Below are positions 16,140 to 26,606 of a stretch of 64,000 nucleotides of DNA, piece after piece. Both the position numbers and the translations under genes were made by a program. The DNA is from an uncultured Candidatus Entotheonella sp. (GTDB lineage: Bacteria; Tectomicrobia; Entotheonellia; Entotheonellales; Entotheonellaceae). The stretch spans positions 496,001 through 560,000 of the forward strand of contig OY282375.1 in the NCBI GenBank assembly GCA_958295825.1, in the 5' to 3' direction. Positions within the stretch are counted from its first letter, which is position 1. Each line of letters opens with the position of its first letter. The notes below the pieces were generated by a model. That model was not told where the DNA came from and made no database searches. It was given only the letters and a program-made list of their open reading frames with translations.

Positions 16140-17198
16140 ATGATGAAGTATCGCCGAAATGCCTTGAGGCTCGGCTTTGTGGTTGGGGCTTGTCTTGCCT
16201 TGCTGGTTGGGACAGCCGTGGCGGGGAACAATCCGGCGGATGAAAACTGGTGGCCGAGCGAGTTCGGCGCCGATGACCAAGCCGGCGCGGTAAAATACAT
16301 CACCCCAGAGAAAGTCGTGGCGGCAGCCCAGTTGGTGAAGAAGGGCATGACGGCTACGTTGGGCATGCCCTATTACAATGGCATGCCGCTCGTGCCGGGC
16401 CGTACGTTTGCCCTGAGCATTCCCGGCGGCGGCACGCCGACCCACGGCCCGCTGAACTGGGAAGGCGACAGTTACCAGATGACCTTCATGGACGAATTGC
16501 TGACTGCCGAGATCGGACAGGTGGGCACGCAGTGGGACGGCCTGGGTCACCCGATGATCAAGGTCGCCGGTGTTCCTGGCTGGGAAGACGGCAATTATTT
16601 CTATAACGGATTTCGTCTTGAAGATGTGGGCAGTCCCCGCGGTTTGAATGCTGTGGGTAACGAACACCTGGCCGAGATCGGCTTCTTCACGCGCGGCGTC
16701 CTGATCGACATCGCTGCCCTGAAGGGTGTGGACCGGTTGGACAAGGGCTATGCCATCACCATGGCCGACTACGAAGCCGCGTTGGCGGCGCAGGGCATTG
16801 ACGATGCCAGCCAGGGTGACGTGGTCCTGTTCCGCACCGGCTGGAACAGCCTGTGGAAGGATTACTCATCTATAGACCCGGCGAGGATTGCCGAAGTCGG
16901 CTCCGGTGAGCCCGGCGTCAGCCCGGAAGTCTGCGACCACTTGGCAGCCAAGAAGATCTCCATGATCGGTTCCGACACTTGGGGCCTGGAGCCGTACGAT
17001 TTTTCCCAGGGCATGCCTGAGAGCTACTTCGCCTATTGCCACATGAACCTGGTCGCCCGCCGCGGCATCACCAACTTTGAGAACCTCGACCTGGACAAGC
17101 TGTCCCGCGAGAAGGCTTATGAGTTCGCCTTTGCGTGGTCGCCGCTGAAACTCGTTGGCGCCACCGGATCGCCGGGAAATCCTGTCGCCGCCTGGTAA
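16140..17198 (+). CDS. Exported cyclase-family (kynurenine-formamidase-like) metal hydrolase
   Basis: A 352-residue protein with a signal peptide (residues 1-29, cleaved after AVA). The cyclase-family core is visible, but the metal motif is modified: canonical HxGTHxDxPxH appears as VGTQWDGLGHP, so the second His is Gln. GYAITMADYEAAL and GDVVLFRTGWN are further family landmarks. Members hydrolyse cyclic or amide substrates; the secreted GTQWDGLGH subgroup is poorly characterised. It diverges from the PQQ dehydrogenase gene, sharing a 413-bp regulatory region, and ends in a strong terminator. GGTAAGGAGAGAGG precedes two adjacent ATGs. Confidence 0.8.
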   Translation: MMKYRRNALRLGFVVGACLALLVGTAVAGNNPADENWWPSEFGADDQAGAVKYITPEKVVAAAQLVKKGMTATLGMPYYNGMPLVPGRTFALSIPGGGTPTHGPLNWEGDSYQMTFMDELLTAEIGQVGTQWDGLGHPMIKVAGVPGWEDGNYFYNGFRLEDVGSPRGLNAVGNEHLAEIGFFTRGVLIDIAALKGVDRLDKGYAITMADYEAALAAQGIDDASQGDVVLFRTGWNSLWKDYSSIDPARIAEVGSGEPGVSPEVCDHLAAKKISMIGSDTWGLEPYDFSQGMPESYFAYCHMNLVARRGITNFENLDLDKLSREKAYEFAFAWSPLKLVGATGSPGNPVAAW

Positions 17199-17217
17199 GT
17201 TAGGCGCTGCGTGTCCG

Positions 17218-17254
17218 AGCGGAGTCGGTCTGCTGGCCGGCTCCGCTTTGGTTT
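17218..17254 (+). terminator. Rho-independent terminator after the cyclase gene
   Basis: AGCGGAGTCGG pairs with CCGGCTCCGCT (11 bp, one G-T pair) around an 8-nt loop, followed by TTGGTTT. Confidence 0.75.
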
Positions 17255-17314
17255 GCCCGAAAACGAGCCGTAACTTTTGACTGCATGACTGCTGACGAAC
17301 GTAAGGAGAGACGC

Positions 17315-18931
17315 ATGGGTTGCCGGCCAGGTACCTACCTGGAGTTGCACCGTTACGGACGGCGTGCCTGCCGTCTTGGCATCGTCCTGTTGCTGATCGG
17401 GGCTCTTCTGCCCGCCGGCGTGCTGTATGGACAGGAGGAGACGCCACAGGACGCAGCAGGGCAGGAGACCGAGTTGCCCTCTGCCGTCGACGCACCGCCG
17501 GCCATGGGCGAGCGCGTGCTCGAGTTGACGCTCGAAGACGCCATCCAATTGGCCCTGCAGAATAGCTTGGCAATCGAACGCGAACGCTTCGGACCGCTCA
17601 TTGCGCTGACCGATATCGATCGGGCCAAGGTGGAATTCGACCCGAAGGTTGGCGCGGAAGTGAACGTATCGGAGACGCAGAATTTACGCACGAACCAGAA
17701 CCCGATATTCAAGCCCATCCTCGACAGCCGCAGCACGCTTTCCGCCTATCTTCGCCACACCATTGTCACCGGTGGCAACTATGAACTTCGATTCGTCACG
17801 GCTCGCAGTGACCAGTCACCTGACGACGCCGGCTTCGGACAACGCATCCACAATCCGCTGTTTGAGAACAGTCTTGAACTGACTTTCACGCACCCACTGC
17901 TCCAGAATTTCGGTATTTCGGTCAACAAGGCCCCGATTCGACAAGCAGAGATCAGAGAGCAAATCGCCGAGCAGAACGTGATTCAGGCAATTCTGGATAC
18001 GGTGTTTTCCGTGCACCAGGGTTACTGGGAGTTGGTATTTCGCATCCAGGATCTGGCCGCCAAGCGTGAGTCGCAAAAACTCGCGGAGGACTTTCTGGCG
18101 GAGAACACCGTGCGGGTGGAATTGGGCACCCTTGCGCCGATCGAGCTGGTGCAAGCCGAGACTCGGGTCAAAACGCGTGAGGGTGACGTCATCGTGGCGG
18201 AGGCCGCGCTGCGCGATGCCGATGATCAACTCAAGGCCATTCTGAACATACCGGAGGGCATGGGTTCCTGGGATGTGCGCCTGCAACCGACGGATAGCCC
18301 CTCGTTTACGCCGGTGTCAACGATGGCCGTCGCGGAACAGGTCGACATCGCTCTGCAGCAGCGGCCCGACTACCTCAGTTCGCAGTTGGACATCCAGGTA
18401 CGGGAGAGTTTGCGGGACGAGGCGCGCAATCTGAGCCTGCCGCGCCTGGACGTTATCGGCACCGGCAGGCTGAACGCCTACGATGAGAATATCGGCGACG
18501 CCTTTTCCAATATCCCGGACGGCGACGGCTACCAATGGGCCGCCGGTCTGCAAATGGAAATTACCCTGGGCAGCCGCGCCAAGCGCGTTCTGATCGACAA
18601 GCGCCAATTGGAGTTGCGTCAGGCGCGTATCGACCAGCGCCAGCTCGTGCTTGCCATTGTCCAGCAAATTCGCCAGGCGGTGCGCAGTATCCAAACCAAT
18701 ATCCAGCGTGTGGAAGTCACACGTTCGGCCACCATGCTGGCGCGCACCCAGCTCGAAGCGGAGCAGGAAAAATTTCGTCTCGGTCTGTCGACCAGTTTCA
18801 ACGTGCTGGAATTTCAAGAAGACCTGACCAACGCGCTGAGCAATGAGACACGGGCGCTGAGCGACTACAACGTCGCGTTGGCGCAACTCGACCAACTGAC
18901 CGGCATGATGCAGTATCACGACGTGCGGTAA
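17315..18931 (+). CDS. TolC-family outer-membrane efflux channel
   Basis: A 538-residue exported protein. The start at 17315 has AAGGAGAG at ideal spacing; an ATG 30 nt earlier is less likely. A signal peptide spans about residues 27-40 ([19 protein letters not shown]). Two long helical repeats of the OEP type follow: [56 protein letters not shown] and [20 protein letters not shown]. It should form a trimeric trans-periplasmic channel. The pump partner is not adjacent; the RND pair at 35-39.4 kb lacks its own channel and is a candidate partner by inference. The channel's first repeat is followed by a barrel strand. Confidence 0.85.
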   Translation: MGCRPGTYLELHRYGRRACRLGIVLLLIGALLPAGVLYGQEETPQDAAGQETELPSAVDAPPAMGERVLELTLEDAIQLALQNSLAIERERFGPLIALTDIDRAKVEFDPKVGAEVNVSETQNLRTNQNPIFKPILDSRSTLSAYLRHTIVTGGNYELRFVTARSDQSPDDAGFGQRIHNPLFENSLELTFTHPLLQNFGISVNKAPIRQAEIREQIAEQNVIQAILDTVFSVHQGYWELVFRIQDLAAKRESQKLAEDFLAENTVRVELGTLAPIELVQAETRVKTREGDVIVAEAALRDADDQLKAILNIPEGMGSWDVRLQPTDSPSFTPVSTMAVAEQVDIALQQRPDYLSSQLDIQVRESLRDEARNLSLPRLDVIGTGRLNAYDENIGDAFSNIPDGDGYQWAAGLQMEITLGSRAKRVLIDKRQLELRQARIDQRQLVLAIVQQIRQAVRSIQTNIQRVEVTRSATMLARTQLEAEQEKFRLGLSTSFNVLEFQEDLTNALSNETRALSDYNVALAQLDQLTGMMQYHDVR

Positions 18932-18982
18932 TCCGGCGATGATTTCATCCGCCGCATAATGCCTTCCTCTTGATGGACAACT

Positions 18983-21805
18983 GTGAGCAACGTGATCGCC
19001 ATTCGTGGCGCCCGCCAACACAATCTCAAGGACCTCGCAGTTGACATCCCCCGCGAACGCTTGGTGGTCATCACCGGGCTGAGTGGTTCCGGTAAGTCGT
19101 CACTCGCTTTCGACACCCTCTACGCCGAAGGGCAGCGCCGCTACGTCGAATCCCTGTCGGCGTACGCCCGCCAGTTTCTGGAACAGCTCGAAAAGCCCGA
19201 CGTGGACACCATCGAGGGGCTGTCGCCCGCCATTGCCATTGAGCAGAAAACGGTGAGCCGCAACCCGCGCTCGACGGTCGGCACGGTGACGGAGATTTAT
19301 GACTATCTGCGTCTGTTGTTTGCGCGGGTGGGCGTGCCCCATTGTCCGCAGTGCGGTCAGCCGATTCGGGCGCAAACGGTGCAGAACATCGTGGACCACG
19401 TCCTGCAGCTCCCCGATAGCGCCCGGCTGCTCATCCTGGCGCCGGTGGTGCGCCATCGGAAAGGGGCGTACCGCAAGGAGCTGGAACAGATCAAGCGGGA
19501 CGGCTTCGTGCGGGTGCGCATCGACGGCGAGGTCATGCCGCTCGAAACGGTGCCGACGCTGGACCGTAATTTCAACCATACCATCGAGATTGTCGTCGAC
19601 CGTCTCGTGGTACGGCCCGACATCGCCGCACGCCTGAGCAACTCGGTTGAAACTGCCCTGGCGCACAGCGATGGGCTGGTGGGCGTGCAGATTGTTGACG
19701 GTGAACACCTGCTATGCAGCGTCAAGCACGCCTGTCCCGATTGCGGGATCAGTTGCCCGGAACTCGAGCCACGCCTGTTTTCCTTCAACAGCCCGCAGGG
19801 CGCCTGCACGACGTGCGACGGTTTGGGCGTTGATATGGAGTTCGACCCCGAATTGGTGGCGCCGAATGGCGAGTTGTCGCTCAGCGAGGGCGCCATCGCC
19901 GTGTGGTCGGAGCGCCAATTAGACGCCATGCAGCCCATGCTGCACGGTTTAGTGGTGCAATACGGCGTGGACCTGCACCGGCCCTGGGGACAGTTGCATG
20001 AGGCGCAGCAGCGCGTGGTCCTGTACGGCAGCGGCGACGAAGCCGTGAAGGTGAGTTATCAGGCACGCGGGCGGACGCGGCACGTCGAGCGGGTGTATGA
20101 AGGCGTGATTCCCGGCCTCAAGCGGCGCTACCGAGAGACCGATTCGCTGGCGGTACGGGAGAGCTTGCAGTCGTATATGCGTCCGCGGCTGTGCGAGGCG
20201 TGCCAGGGTGCGCGTCTGCGCTCGGAGGCGCTCGCGGTGCGGGTGCATGGGTGCAGCATCAGCGACGTCACGGCCTTGTCCGTGGAGCAGGCGGAGCGTT
20301 TCTTTGCGGAACTGAACCTGGATGATTTCGATCTGCGGGTGGCCGGCAAGGTGCTGCAGGAATTGCGCGTCCGGTTGCATTTTCTGCGCAGCGTTGGCCT
20401 GGAATACCTGACGCTGGACCGTGCGGCCGCGACGTTATCGGGCGGCGAAGGGCAGCGCATCCGCTTGGCAACGCAGATCGGTTCCGGGCTGGTCGGCGTC
20501 CTGTACATTCTGGACGAGCCGAGCATCGGCCTGCATCAGCGGGACAACCAGCGGCTGCTGGAGAGCCTGCAGCGCCTGCGCGACTTGAGCAATACGGTGC
20601 TGGTGGTGGAACACGACCGCGACACCATCAACGCCGCTGATTACGTGCTGGACTTGGGGCCGGGAGCGGGGGAGCACGGTGGCCACGTGGTGGCGGCCGG
20701 CACGCCCGGCGAGATCAGGCAAGAGCCCGGTTCGCTCACCGGCCAGTATCTCAGCGGCGTGCTGACCATTCCGGTACCGGCCAAGCGGCGCAAGCCCGGC
20801 AAGCGCAAACTGGTTCTTCAGCAGGCCATCGCCAACAACCTCAAGAACCTGGATGTTGAGATTCCCCTGGGCGTGTTCGTCTGCGTCACCGGCGTGTCCG
20901 GCTCCGGCAAGAGCACGCTGGTGATGGACATTCTCTACAAGGCGTTGGCCAGGAGGCTGTATCGCGCCCGCGAGCGGCCTGGAGCGTTTGGGGTACTCAA
21001 AGGCATGGAGCACCTGGACAAAGTCATCGACATCGATCAGTCGCCCATCGGCCGTACGCCGCGCTCCAATCCCGCAACGTACACGGGGTTGTTCGACATC
21101 ATCCGGGCGCTGTTCACGCAGGTGCCGGAGGCGCGCATGCGGGGTTACAAGCCGGGGCGGTTCAGTTTCAACGTCAAGGGCGGGCGGTGCGAGTCGTGTC
21201 AGGGCCACGGCACCCTGAAGATCGAAATGCATTTCCTGCCCGATGTTTACGTGACCTGTGACGTCTGCAAAGGGCGACGCTTCAATCGCGACACCTTGGA
21301 GATTCGCTACCGGGACAAAACCATTGCCGACGTGCTGGACTTCACCGTTGACGAGGCGGCGGAGTTCTTTGTCAACGTGCCGTTGCTGACGCCAAAGCTG
21401 AACACCTTGCGGGAGGTTGGGCTGGGCTATATCCGCCTGGGACAGGCCGCTACCACGCTTTCGGGCGGCGAGGCTCAGCGGGTCAAGCTCAGCCGGGAAC
21501 TGAGCAAGCGGAGCACGGGGCGTACGCTGTACATCCTGGACGAACCGACGACCGGCTTGCACTTTGCGGACATTCAACGGCTGATCGAGGTGTTGCAGCG
21601 TCTGGTGGCGGGTGGCAACACGGTGCTGGTGATCGAGCACAACCTGGACGTCATCAAGACTGCCGACTACGTCATCGATCTCGGACCGGAAGGCGGCGAC
21701 GGCGGCGGTCGTCTGGTGGCTGCGGGGACACCGGAGACGGTAGCCGAGGTGCAGGGTTCGCACACCGGCTGCTTCCTGCGCGGGGTGCTGGATGACGACG
21801 CGTGA
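18983..21805 (+). CDS. uvrA: Excinuclease ABC subunit A (UvrA)
   Basis: A 940-residue DNA-damage sensor of nucleotide excision repair, full length for the family. It starts at GTG, giving [14 protein letters not shown]. There are two ABC-ATPase modules: Walker [15 protein letters not shown] near residue 31 and [14 protein letters not shown] near residue 640, with ABC signatures [13 protein letters not shown] and [13 protein letters not shown]. Zinc modules are CPQCG, CPDCG...CTTC and the second-half CESCQG...CDVCKG. The FSFN.KGGRCE and DVYV.CD.C blocks are typical. The truA start lies inside its last codons (14-bp overlap). Confidence 0.97.
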   Translation: MSNVIAIRGARQHNLKDLAVDIPRERLVVITGLSGSGKSSLAFDTLYAEGQRRYVESLSAYARQFLEQLEKPDVDTIEGLSPAIAIEQKTVSRNPRSTVGTVTEIYDYLRLLFARVGVPHCPQCGQPIRAQTVQNIVDHVLQLPDSARLLILAPVVRHRKGAYRKELEQIKRDGFVRVRIDGEVMPLETVPTLDRNFNHTIEIVVDRLVVRPDIAARLSNSVETALAHSDGLVGVQIVDGEHLLCSVKHACPDCGISCPELEPRLFSFNSPQGACTTCDGLGVDMEFDPELVAPNGELSLSEGAIAVWSERQLDAMQPMLHGLVVQYGVDLHRPWGQLHEAQQRVVLYGSGDEAVKVSYQARGRTRHVERVYEGVIPGLKRRYRETDSLAVRESLQSYMRPRLCEACQGARLRSEALAVRVHGCSISDVTALSVEQAERFFAELNLDDFDLRVAGKVLQELRVRLHFLRSVGLEYLTLDRAAATLSGGEGQRIRLATQIGSGLVGVLYILDEPSIGLHQRDNQRLLESLQRLRDLSNTVLVVEHDRDTINAADYVLDLGPGAGEHGGHVVAAGTPGEIRQEPGSLTGQYLSGVLTIPVPAKRRKPGKRKLVLQQAIANNLKNLDVEIPLGVFVCVTGVSGSGKSTLVMDILYKALARRLYRARERPGAFGVLKGMEHLDKVIDIDQSPIGRTPRSNPATYTGLFDIIRALFTQVPEARMRGYKPGRFSFNVKGGRCESCQGHGTLKIEMHFLPDVYVTCDVCKGRRFNRDTLEIRYRDKTIADVLDFTVDEAAEFFVNVPLLTPKLNTLREVGLGYIRLGQAATTLSGGEAQRVKLSRELSKRSTGRTLYILDEPTTGLHFADIQRLIEVLQRLVAGGNTVLVIEHNLDVIKTADYVIDLGPEGGDGGGRLVAAGTPETVAEVQGSHTGCFLRGVLDDDA

Positions 21806-22583
21806 CCGCCGCCGAATCAAATTGCTGATCGCCTACAACGGCACGTGCTACCACGGCTGGCAATTGCAGCCGCGGGCGGTCACGGTGCAGGGCACCCTGG
21901 AGTCCTGTCTGTCACGCATCACGAACGGCCCGGCGCGTCTGCACGCCGCCGGGCGCACCGATGCCGGGGTGCACGCCCTGGGGCAGGTGGCGCATTTCGA
22001 TACTGCCTCAGACATTGCCATGGCGCCGCTGGTGCGGGGGCTCAACAGTCTGCTGCCGGATGACATCGTGGTGCGGCGGGCCGTCGAGGCACCGGGTGGC
22101 TTTCACGCCCGCTATGACGCGGTGCGCAAGACGTACCTGTATCAGCTTCATAACCATGCCGTTCCGTCGTTGTTTTGCGCCCGGTATGCTTGGCACGTGC
22201 CGCAGCGTCTCGACGTGCCTGCCATGCAGACGGCCGCGCAGTTGCTGGTGGGTCGGCACGATTTTTCCGCCTTTCGGAGTGCCTCGCGGGACGACGCGCG
22301 CCAGCCGGTGCGCTGCCTGTACCGATTGGCTTTGCGGCACCAGCCGCCCCGTCTCGTCTTCGTCCTGAGCGCCGACGGTTTTTTGTATCGCATGGCGCGC
22401 AGTATCGTCGGCACCCTAGTTGCGGTCGGGCGCGGCGCCATTGCGGCCGAAGCGGTCGGCGACATGCTGCGTGCCAGACAGCGACGACTGGCCGGACCCG
22501 CCGCGCCCGCGCACGGGTTGTTCCTGGTGCACGTGTCCTATCGACGGAGCAAGGCTTGCATGTTCCCCGCCGGTAGTCGATAA
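21792..22583 (+). CDS. truA: tRNA pseudouridine38-40 synthase
   Basis: A 263-residue enzyme that isomerises uridines 38-40 in the tRNA anticodon arm. The catalytic Asp57 is in the family hallmark [20 protein letters not shown] and SFRSA-like DFSAFRSAS are also present, as is [13 protein letters not shown]. Its ATG overlaps the uvrA 3' end, so the two are translationally coupled. Length is normal. Confidence 0.95.
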   Translation: MTTRDRRRIKLLIAYNGTCYHGWQLQPRAVTVQGTLESCLSRITNGPARLHAAGRTDAGVHALGQVAHFDTASDIAMAPLVRGLNSLLPDDIVVRRAVEAPGGFHARYDAVRKTYLYQLHNHAVPSLFCARYAWHVPQRLDVPAMQTAAQLLVGRHDFSAFRSASRDDARQPVRCLYRLALRHQPPRLVFVLSADGFLYRMARSIVGTLVAVGRGAIAAEAVGDMLRARQRRLAGPAAPAHGLFLVHVSYRRSKACMFPAGSR

Positions 22584-22624
22584 TCCGCACCGCAGCGGCT
22601 GCCGGAGCATGTAAGGCCGTGTTC

Positions 22625-23212
22625 ATGCCTTTACGACTATATCAAACAACACAGACCACGCTCATGCCAACGATGTCCCATCTTCGGCAGGTTCTGCCGT
22701 TAGCCCTGACCCTGTTCGTTCTCTGGCTGATTCTTTCCGGGAAATTCGACGCCTTTCACGTCTCCATTGGCGCCGTCAGCGCTCTATGCATCGCGCTGGG
22801 GACGCGCCGCTTGCTGCTTTTGCCGCCCGATATCGGACCGCCGGGCATGCATCCCACCAATGCGCTGCCTTTGCGTTTCCTGGGCTACCTTCCGTGGCTC
22901 ATCTGGCAGATCATCATGTCGAGCCTGCACGTCGCCTACGTTGTCCTGCACCCCAGGATGCCCATTCAGCCGCGCCTGTTGCGCTTTGACACCTCGTTCC
23001 CGCACGTCTTGGCGCAATTGACCCTCGCCACCTCGATCACCCTGACACCGGGCACCGTCACCCTCGACGTCGATAACGACGAGTTTCTCGTGCATGCCCT
23101 CACAGATACCAGCGCTCAGGGGCTGGAACCGCAGGGTGGCCCCATGCATCGGCGCGTGGCGGCGCTGTTCCAGCCCTCGCACGCCGGCCAAGGCACAAGA
23201 TCAACACGATGA
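22625..23212 (+). CDS. mnhE: Mrp/Mnh cation:proton antiporter subunit E
   Basis: About 195 residues, first gene of the antiporter operon. Membrane helices near the N terminus (LALTLFVLWLILSG) and the block LLPPDIGPPGM..LPLRFLGYLPWLIWQI are family features, as is LTPGTVTLDVD near the C-terminal domain. The start is uncertain: ATG 22625 has TAAGG upstream, while in-frame ATGs at 22664 and 22673 would give a more usual length. The next gene starts inside its stop codon (ATGA). Confidence 0.85.
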   Translation: MPLRLYQTTQTTLMPTMSHLRQVLPLALTLFVLWLILSGKFDAFHVSIGAVSALCIALGTRRLLLLPPDIGPPGMHPTNALPLRFLGYLPWLIWQIIMSSLHVAYVVLHPRMPIQPRLLRFDTSFPHVLAQLTLATSITLTPGTVTLDVDNDEFLVHALTDTSAQGLEPQGGPMHRRVAALFQPSHAGQGTRSTR

Positions 23213-23481
23213 ATACCTATTTTCTCGGTGCCGCGCTTGCGCTCGCGGTCGCCATGACGCTGTCGCTTTACCGCGTGTTACGCGGTCCGACGACTTTTGA
23301 CCGCCTGACGGGTCTGGGCCTCATCGGCACCAAGACGATCGTGCTGCTGGTGCTGCTGGGCTTCCTGACCGACCGGGTGGAAATCTTCGTGGACATCACG
23401 CTGGCGTACGGTTTGATCAGCTTCATCGGCAGTGTGGTTCTGGCGAAGTACTTTGAACAAAAGGGAGCCGACGAGCCATGA
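23209..23481 (+). CDS. mnhF: Antiporter subunit F
   Basis: A 90-residue protein with three membrane helices. The MnhF pattern RVLRGPTTFDRLTGLGLIGTK and VDITLAYGLISFIG is clear. It overlaps its neighbours at both ends through ATGA junctions, so translation is coupled. The subunit is needed for assembly of the multi-subunit Na+/H+ exchanger. Confidence 0.9.
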   Translation: MNTYFLGAALALAVAMTLSLYRVLRGPTTFDRLTGLGLIGTKTIVLLVLLGFLTDRVEIFVDITLAYGLISFIGSVVLAKYFEQKGADEP

Positions 23482-23783
23482 CCCTCGCCGCCAATGCCCT
23501 GCTGGTCATCGGTTTGCTGTTCATCATGCTGGGCGTGCTGGGCATTCTGCGCTTACCCGATTTTTACACCCGCCTGCACGCCATGGGGAAATGCGACACC
23601 CTGGGTGTGGCTCTGGTACTGATCGCCTTGGCCATTCATGAGGGGGCGTCGCTCTACAGCCTGAAGATCGTGCTGATCTCGGTTTGCATCGGCTTGGCGA
23701 ACCCGACGGCTACGCATGCACTGGGCCGGGCCGCCTACAGGTCCGGGTTGATGCCTTGGCGCGGCGACGAGGAGCGTTCGTAA
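23478..23783 (+). CDS. mnhG: Antiporter subunit G
   Basis: A 101-residue three-helix protein with the diagnostic segment [23 protein letters not shown] and SLKI.LI..FI-type ending. The start overlaps the mnhF stop (ATGA), and its own stop overlaps the next start (TAATG). Confidence 0.9.
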   Translation: MTLAANALLVIGLLFIMLGVLGILRLPDFYTRLHAMGKCDTLGVALVLIALAIHEGASLYSLKIVLISVCIGLANPTATHALGRAAYRSGLMPWRGDEERS

Positions 23784-24025
23784 TGGCGTCGTTGTCCATT
23801 TTCTTTCAGGTGCTGATCGTGGTTTGCGCAGTGGCCGTGGTGTTCACCCACGATCTGCTGGCGGCGGTGGCGATTTTCGGCGCCTTCAGCTTTTTCTCGG
23901 CTATTTATTTCGCCATTCTGGGAGCGCTCGACGTGGCTTTTACCGAGGCAGCCGTCGGTGCGGTGATTACCACGGTGTTTTTCGTCACGGCCATTTTCCG
24001 CACGGTGCGGCGGACCAAGCGGTGA
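23783..24025 (+). CDS. DUF4040 (MbhD-like) antiporter subunit, equivalent to part of MrpA
   Basis: An 80-residue protein with three hydrophobic segments. The sequence [19 protein letters not shown] and [20 protein letters not shown] is the DUF4040/MbhD pattern, which in Bacillus-type Mrp systems lies in the C-terminal region of the giant MrpA subunit. Here it is a free-standing gene, as in membrane-bound hydrogenases and some proteobacterial Mrp operons. The conserved Glu in FTEAAVG is the family's proton-path residue. The stop overlaps the next GTG. Confidence 0.82.
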   Translation: MASLSIFFQVLIVVCAVAVVFTHDLLAAVAIFGAFSFFSAIYFAILGALDVAFTEAAVGAVITTVFFVTAIFRTVRRTKR

Positions 24026-24312
24026 AAGCGGTTACCTGGGTGGTCTTCGCGTTGGCGGCAGGGGTGCTGTTTTACGCTGCCAGCGATTTGCCGCGCGTCG
24101 GCGATGTCGAGTCGCCGGCGTCGGTGCACGTCTCGCCGCGTTATATCGCCAAGAGCCACGACGAAACCGGCGCGCCGAACTTCGTTACCGGCGTGCTGGC
24201 GGATTACCGGGGCTACGACACGTTGGGGGAGACGACGGTCATCTTCACGGCCGGTCTGGCGTGCCTGCTGATTCTGGGCGTGCGCTTGGGCGCCGGAGGG
24301 GACGACGAGTGA
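24022..24312 (+). CDS. MbhE-like antiporter subunit, equivalent to the MrpA C terminus
   Basis: A 96-residue protein starting at GTG (GTGA overlap). It has one N-terminal helix, then the periplasmic block [33 protein letters not shown], a hallmark of the MbhE family and the end of MrpA (NxVNVILVDFRGFDTLGE in other members), and a final helix [15 protein letters not shown]. Together with the preceding gene it represents the detached C-terminal part of MrpA. Confidence 0.8.
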   Translation: MKAVTWVVFALAAGVLFYAASDLPRVGDVESPASVHVSPRYIAKSHDETGAPNFVTGVLADYRGYDTLGETTVIFTAGLACLLILGVRLGAGGDDE

Positions 24313-24743
24313 GAACGCCTTTCGGCAGCGCGGTGCTGGACGCGGCCTGTCGTCTATTCGTGCCCTTTGTCCTGATCTTCGCCGTGTACGTCGTCGCGCA
24401 TGGCCACGACAGCCCGGGCGGCGGCTTTCAAGGCGGCACCATTCTGGCTGCCGCGGTCATTCTTATCCGGCTGGTGCACGGGCAGGACGCCATGTGGGGG
24501 TTGACCCGCGTCGGCGCTCTGCGGCTGGCCTGTGGCGGCGTGGCCGTGTTCGCCGGCATCGGCTTTCTGAGCCTGCTGTTCGCCGGCAACTATCTCGACT
24601 ATGGGGTGCTGCCGCTACCGCTGGAAACGGTGAAGGTTCGGGTCGTGGGCACCCTGGGCATCGAGGTCGGCGTGGCGATGGCCGTTACCGGCGTTCTGGT
24701 GCTGATTTTCGATGCCCTGACCGCCTGGGGCGAGGAGGACTGA
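24309..24743 (+). CDS. mnhB: Antiporter subunit B
   Basis: A 144-residue four-helix protein beginning at a GTG that overlaps the previous stop. [22 protein letters not shown] is the MnhB signature, as is [18 protein letters not shown] near the end. It is an essential membrane subunit of the antiporter. Confidence 0.9.
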   Translation: MRTPFGSAVLDAACRLFVPFVLIFAVYVVAHGHDSPGGGFQGGTILAAAVILIRLVHGQDAMWGLTRVGALRLACGGVAVFAGIGFLSLLFAGNYLDYGVLPLPLETVKVRVVGTLGIEVGVAMAVTGVLVLIFDALTAWGEED

Positions 24744-24747
24744 CGCC

Positions 24748-25113
24748 GTGTGGGAGAACGTGTCGGGCTATCTGAACTACTGGCTTGCCGCCGTGCTCTT
24801 GCTCATCGGGCTGTACGGCATGCTGGGTCAGCCCAATCTGGTCAAGAAGCTCATGGCCATGAACATCCTGCAGGTGGCGGCGATCCTGTTCTTCATTGCC
24901 CTGGCGGAAAAGACGGGTGCGACGGCCCCGATTGAGGTCAAGGGCTTGCACGACGTGGGCGCTTACGTCAATCCGCTACCGCATGCGCTGATGCTTACCG
25001 CCATCGTCGTCGGGGTCAGTACGACGGGTGTTGCCCTGGCTCTGCTCATCCGCATCCACCGGCATTTTGGCACCCTGGAGGAGCCTGAAATTCTCGAGAG
25101 GATGCGCCTATGA
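24748..25113 (+). CDS. mnhC: Antiporter subunit C (NuoK-like)
   Basis: A 121-residue protein homologous to NuoK of complex I, with three helices. It starts at GTG 24748, four bases after mnhB. GLYGMLGQPNLVKKLMAMNILQ and DPLPQALVLTAIVIG-like NPLPHALMLTAIVVGVSTT are clear MnhC features. The next start overlaps its stop (ATGA). Confidence 0.88.
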   Translation: MWENVSGYLNYWLAAVLLLIGLYGMLGQPNLVKKLMAMNILQVAAILFFIALAEKTGATAPIEVKGLHDVGAYVNPLPHALMLTAIVVGVSTTGVALALLIRIHRHFGTLEEPEILERMRL

Positions 25114-26585
25114 CGGCGCATCTGCCGGTTCTGATCGTTGTCCTGCCGCTCGCGGCCGCCGTGGCCGTGCCCCTTGTCGCACTGGCATTCCCGAAAGCCG
25201 CGTTCGCCGTCGCGTGTCTGGCGCTCGCGGCTGCTGGCGTGGCGAGTTGCGCGGCGTTGTCGCATGTGTTGGCGCACGGGACGTTGCGGTACGAACTGGG
25301 CGGCTGGGCGCCTCCGTGGGGCATCGAGTATGTCGTCGATCCGTTGTCCGGGGGGATGGGGGCGCTGATCACGCTTATCGCCGTGTGCGTCGTGGTGTAC
25401 GCCGGCCCACGGGCCAACGGCGGCTCGGCGGCGCGCAGTGGGATGTTTCATAGCCTCTTCCTGCTCCTCGTCACCGGCCTGTTGGGCATCGTGCTGACGG
25501 GGGACATGTTCAACCTCTACGTGTTCCTGGAAATCTCGTCGCTGGCCGCCTACGCCCTGCTGGCCTCGGGCGGCATTCGCGGCACGGTGGCCACCTTCCG
25601 CTATCTCATCGTCGGCACCATCGCCGCGACCTTCTACCTGTTGGGAACCGGTTACCTGTACGCCCTCACCGGCACGCTCAACATGGCCGACATGGCGGCG
25701 CGCCTGACGGCCGTCGTGGATGCACGGGCCTACGGCGTTGCGGTGGTGCTGACCGTCATCGGCTTGGCGATCAAGGCGGCATTGTTCCCGCTGCACGGCT
25801 GGCTGCCGGACGCTTATACGTATGCCCCAGCGCCGGTCACCGGATTCATCGCGGCGGTGATGGCGAAGGTCAGTGCGTACGCGTTGTTCCGGGTGCTCTA
25901 CTTCGTAACGCCCGCCGAGGGGGCTTCGGCGCAGGCCCTGATGCTGCTGGGCTGGGTCTCGGTCATTGCCGTGCTGGCGGGTTCCATCCTGGCCATGGCG
26001 CAGCAGGATATCCGCCGCATGCTGGCTTATTCGAGCGTTGGGCAAATGGGCTATATCGTTCTCGGCTTCGCCTTGGGAACCCCTGCCGCGCTGATTGGCG
26101 CGTTGCTGCACCTGTTCGGCCACGCCGTCATGAAAGGCTGCCTGTTTCTGGTCGTTGGCGGTATCCAGTGGCGCACGGGCATATACAAGATTAGCGACTA
26201 TGCCGGCATGGGCCGCCGCATGCCGCTGACCATGGCCGCGTTTGTGGTCGCGGCGCTGGCCATGATCGGGTTACCGCCGACCTTGGGTTTCTTCAGCAAG
26301 TGGTATTTGCTCAGCGGCGCCGTCGAGGCGCGCGCCTGGCTGTTCGTGGCGGCGCTGGTGCTGAGCAGTCTGCTGGGCATCGTGTATTTCTTCCGTGTAT
26401 TCGAATTCGCCTACCTGAAGACGCCGGAAGCGGGGCAGGGTACGCCGCCAAGGCAGGAACTACCCCTGCACATGCTGGCGCCGATCCTCGTTCTCACGGC
26501 CGCCGTGTTGGTCTTTGGTTTGTTGAACCAGCAGGTTGTGGGCGGCATCATCCGCCACGCGCTGCCGGGTGCCCTGGCGCCTTAA
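25110..26585 (+). CDS. mnhD: Antiporter subunit D (NuoN/NuoM-like), first copy
   Basis: A 491-residue protein with about 14 helices, of the proton-translocating NuoL/M/N family. Key ion-path residues are present: Glu in LYVFLEISSLAAY (helix 5), Lys in GLAIKAALFPLHGWLPDAY (helix 7) and the His/Lys pair in LFGHAVMKGCLF (helix 8). It is first of three such paralogues in the operon. Confidence 0.9.
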   Translation: MTAHLPVLIVVLPLAAAVAVPLVALAFPKAAFAVACLALAAAGVASCAALSHVLAHGTLRYELGGWAPPWGIEYVVDPLSGGMGALITLIAVCVVVYAGPRANGGSAARSGMFHSLFLLLVTGLLGIVLTGDMFNLYVFLEISSLAAYALLASGGIRGTVATFRYLIVGTIAATFYLLGTGYLYALTGTLNMADMAARLTAVVDARAYGVAVVLTVIGLAIKAALFPLHGWLPDAYTYAPAPVTGFIAAVMAKVSAYALFRVLYFVTPAEGASAQALMLLGWVSVIAVLAGSILAMAQQDIRRMLAYSSVGQMGYIVLGFALGTPAALIGALLHLFGHAVMKGCLFLVVGGIQWRTGIYKISDYAGMGRRMPLTMAAFVVAALAMIGLPPTLGFFSKWYLLSGAVEARAWLFVAALVLSSLLGIVYFFRVFEFAYLKTPEAGQGTPPRQELPLHMLAPILVLTAAVLVFGLLNQQVVGGIIRHALPGALAP

Positions 26586-26606
26586 CCGAACGGAAGGGCT
26601 CCGTCC

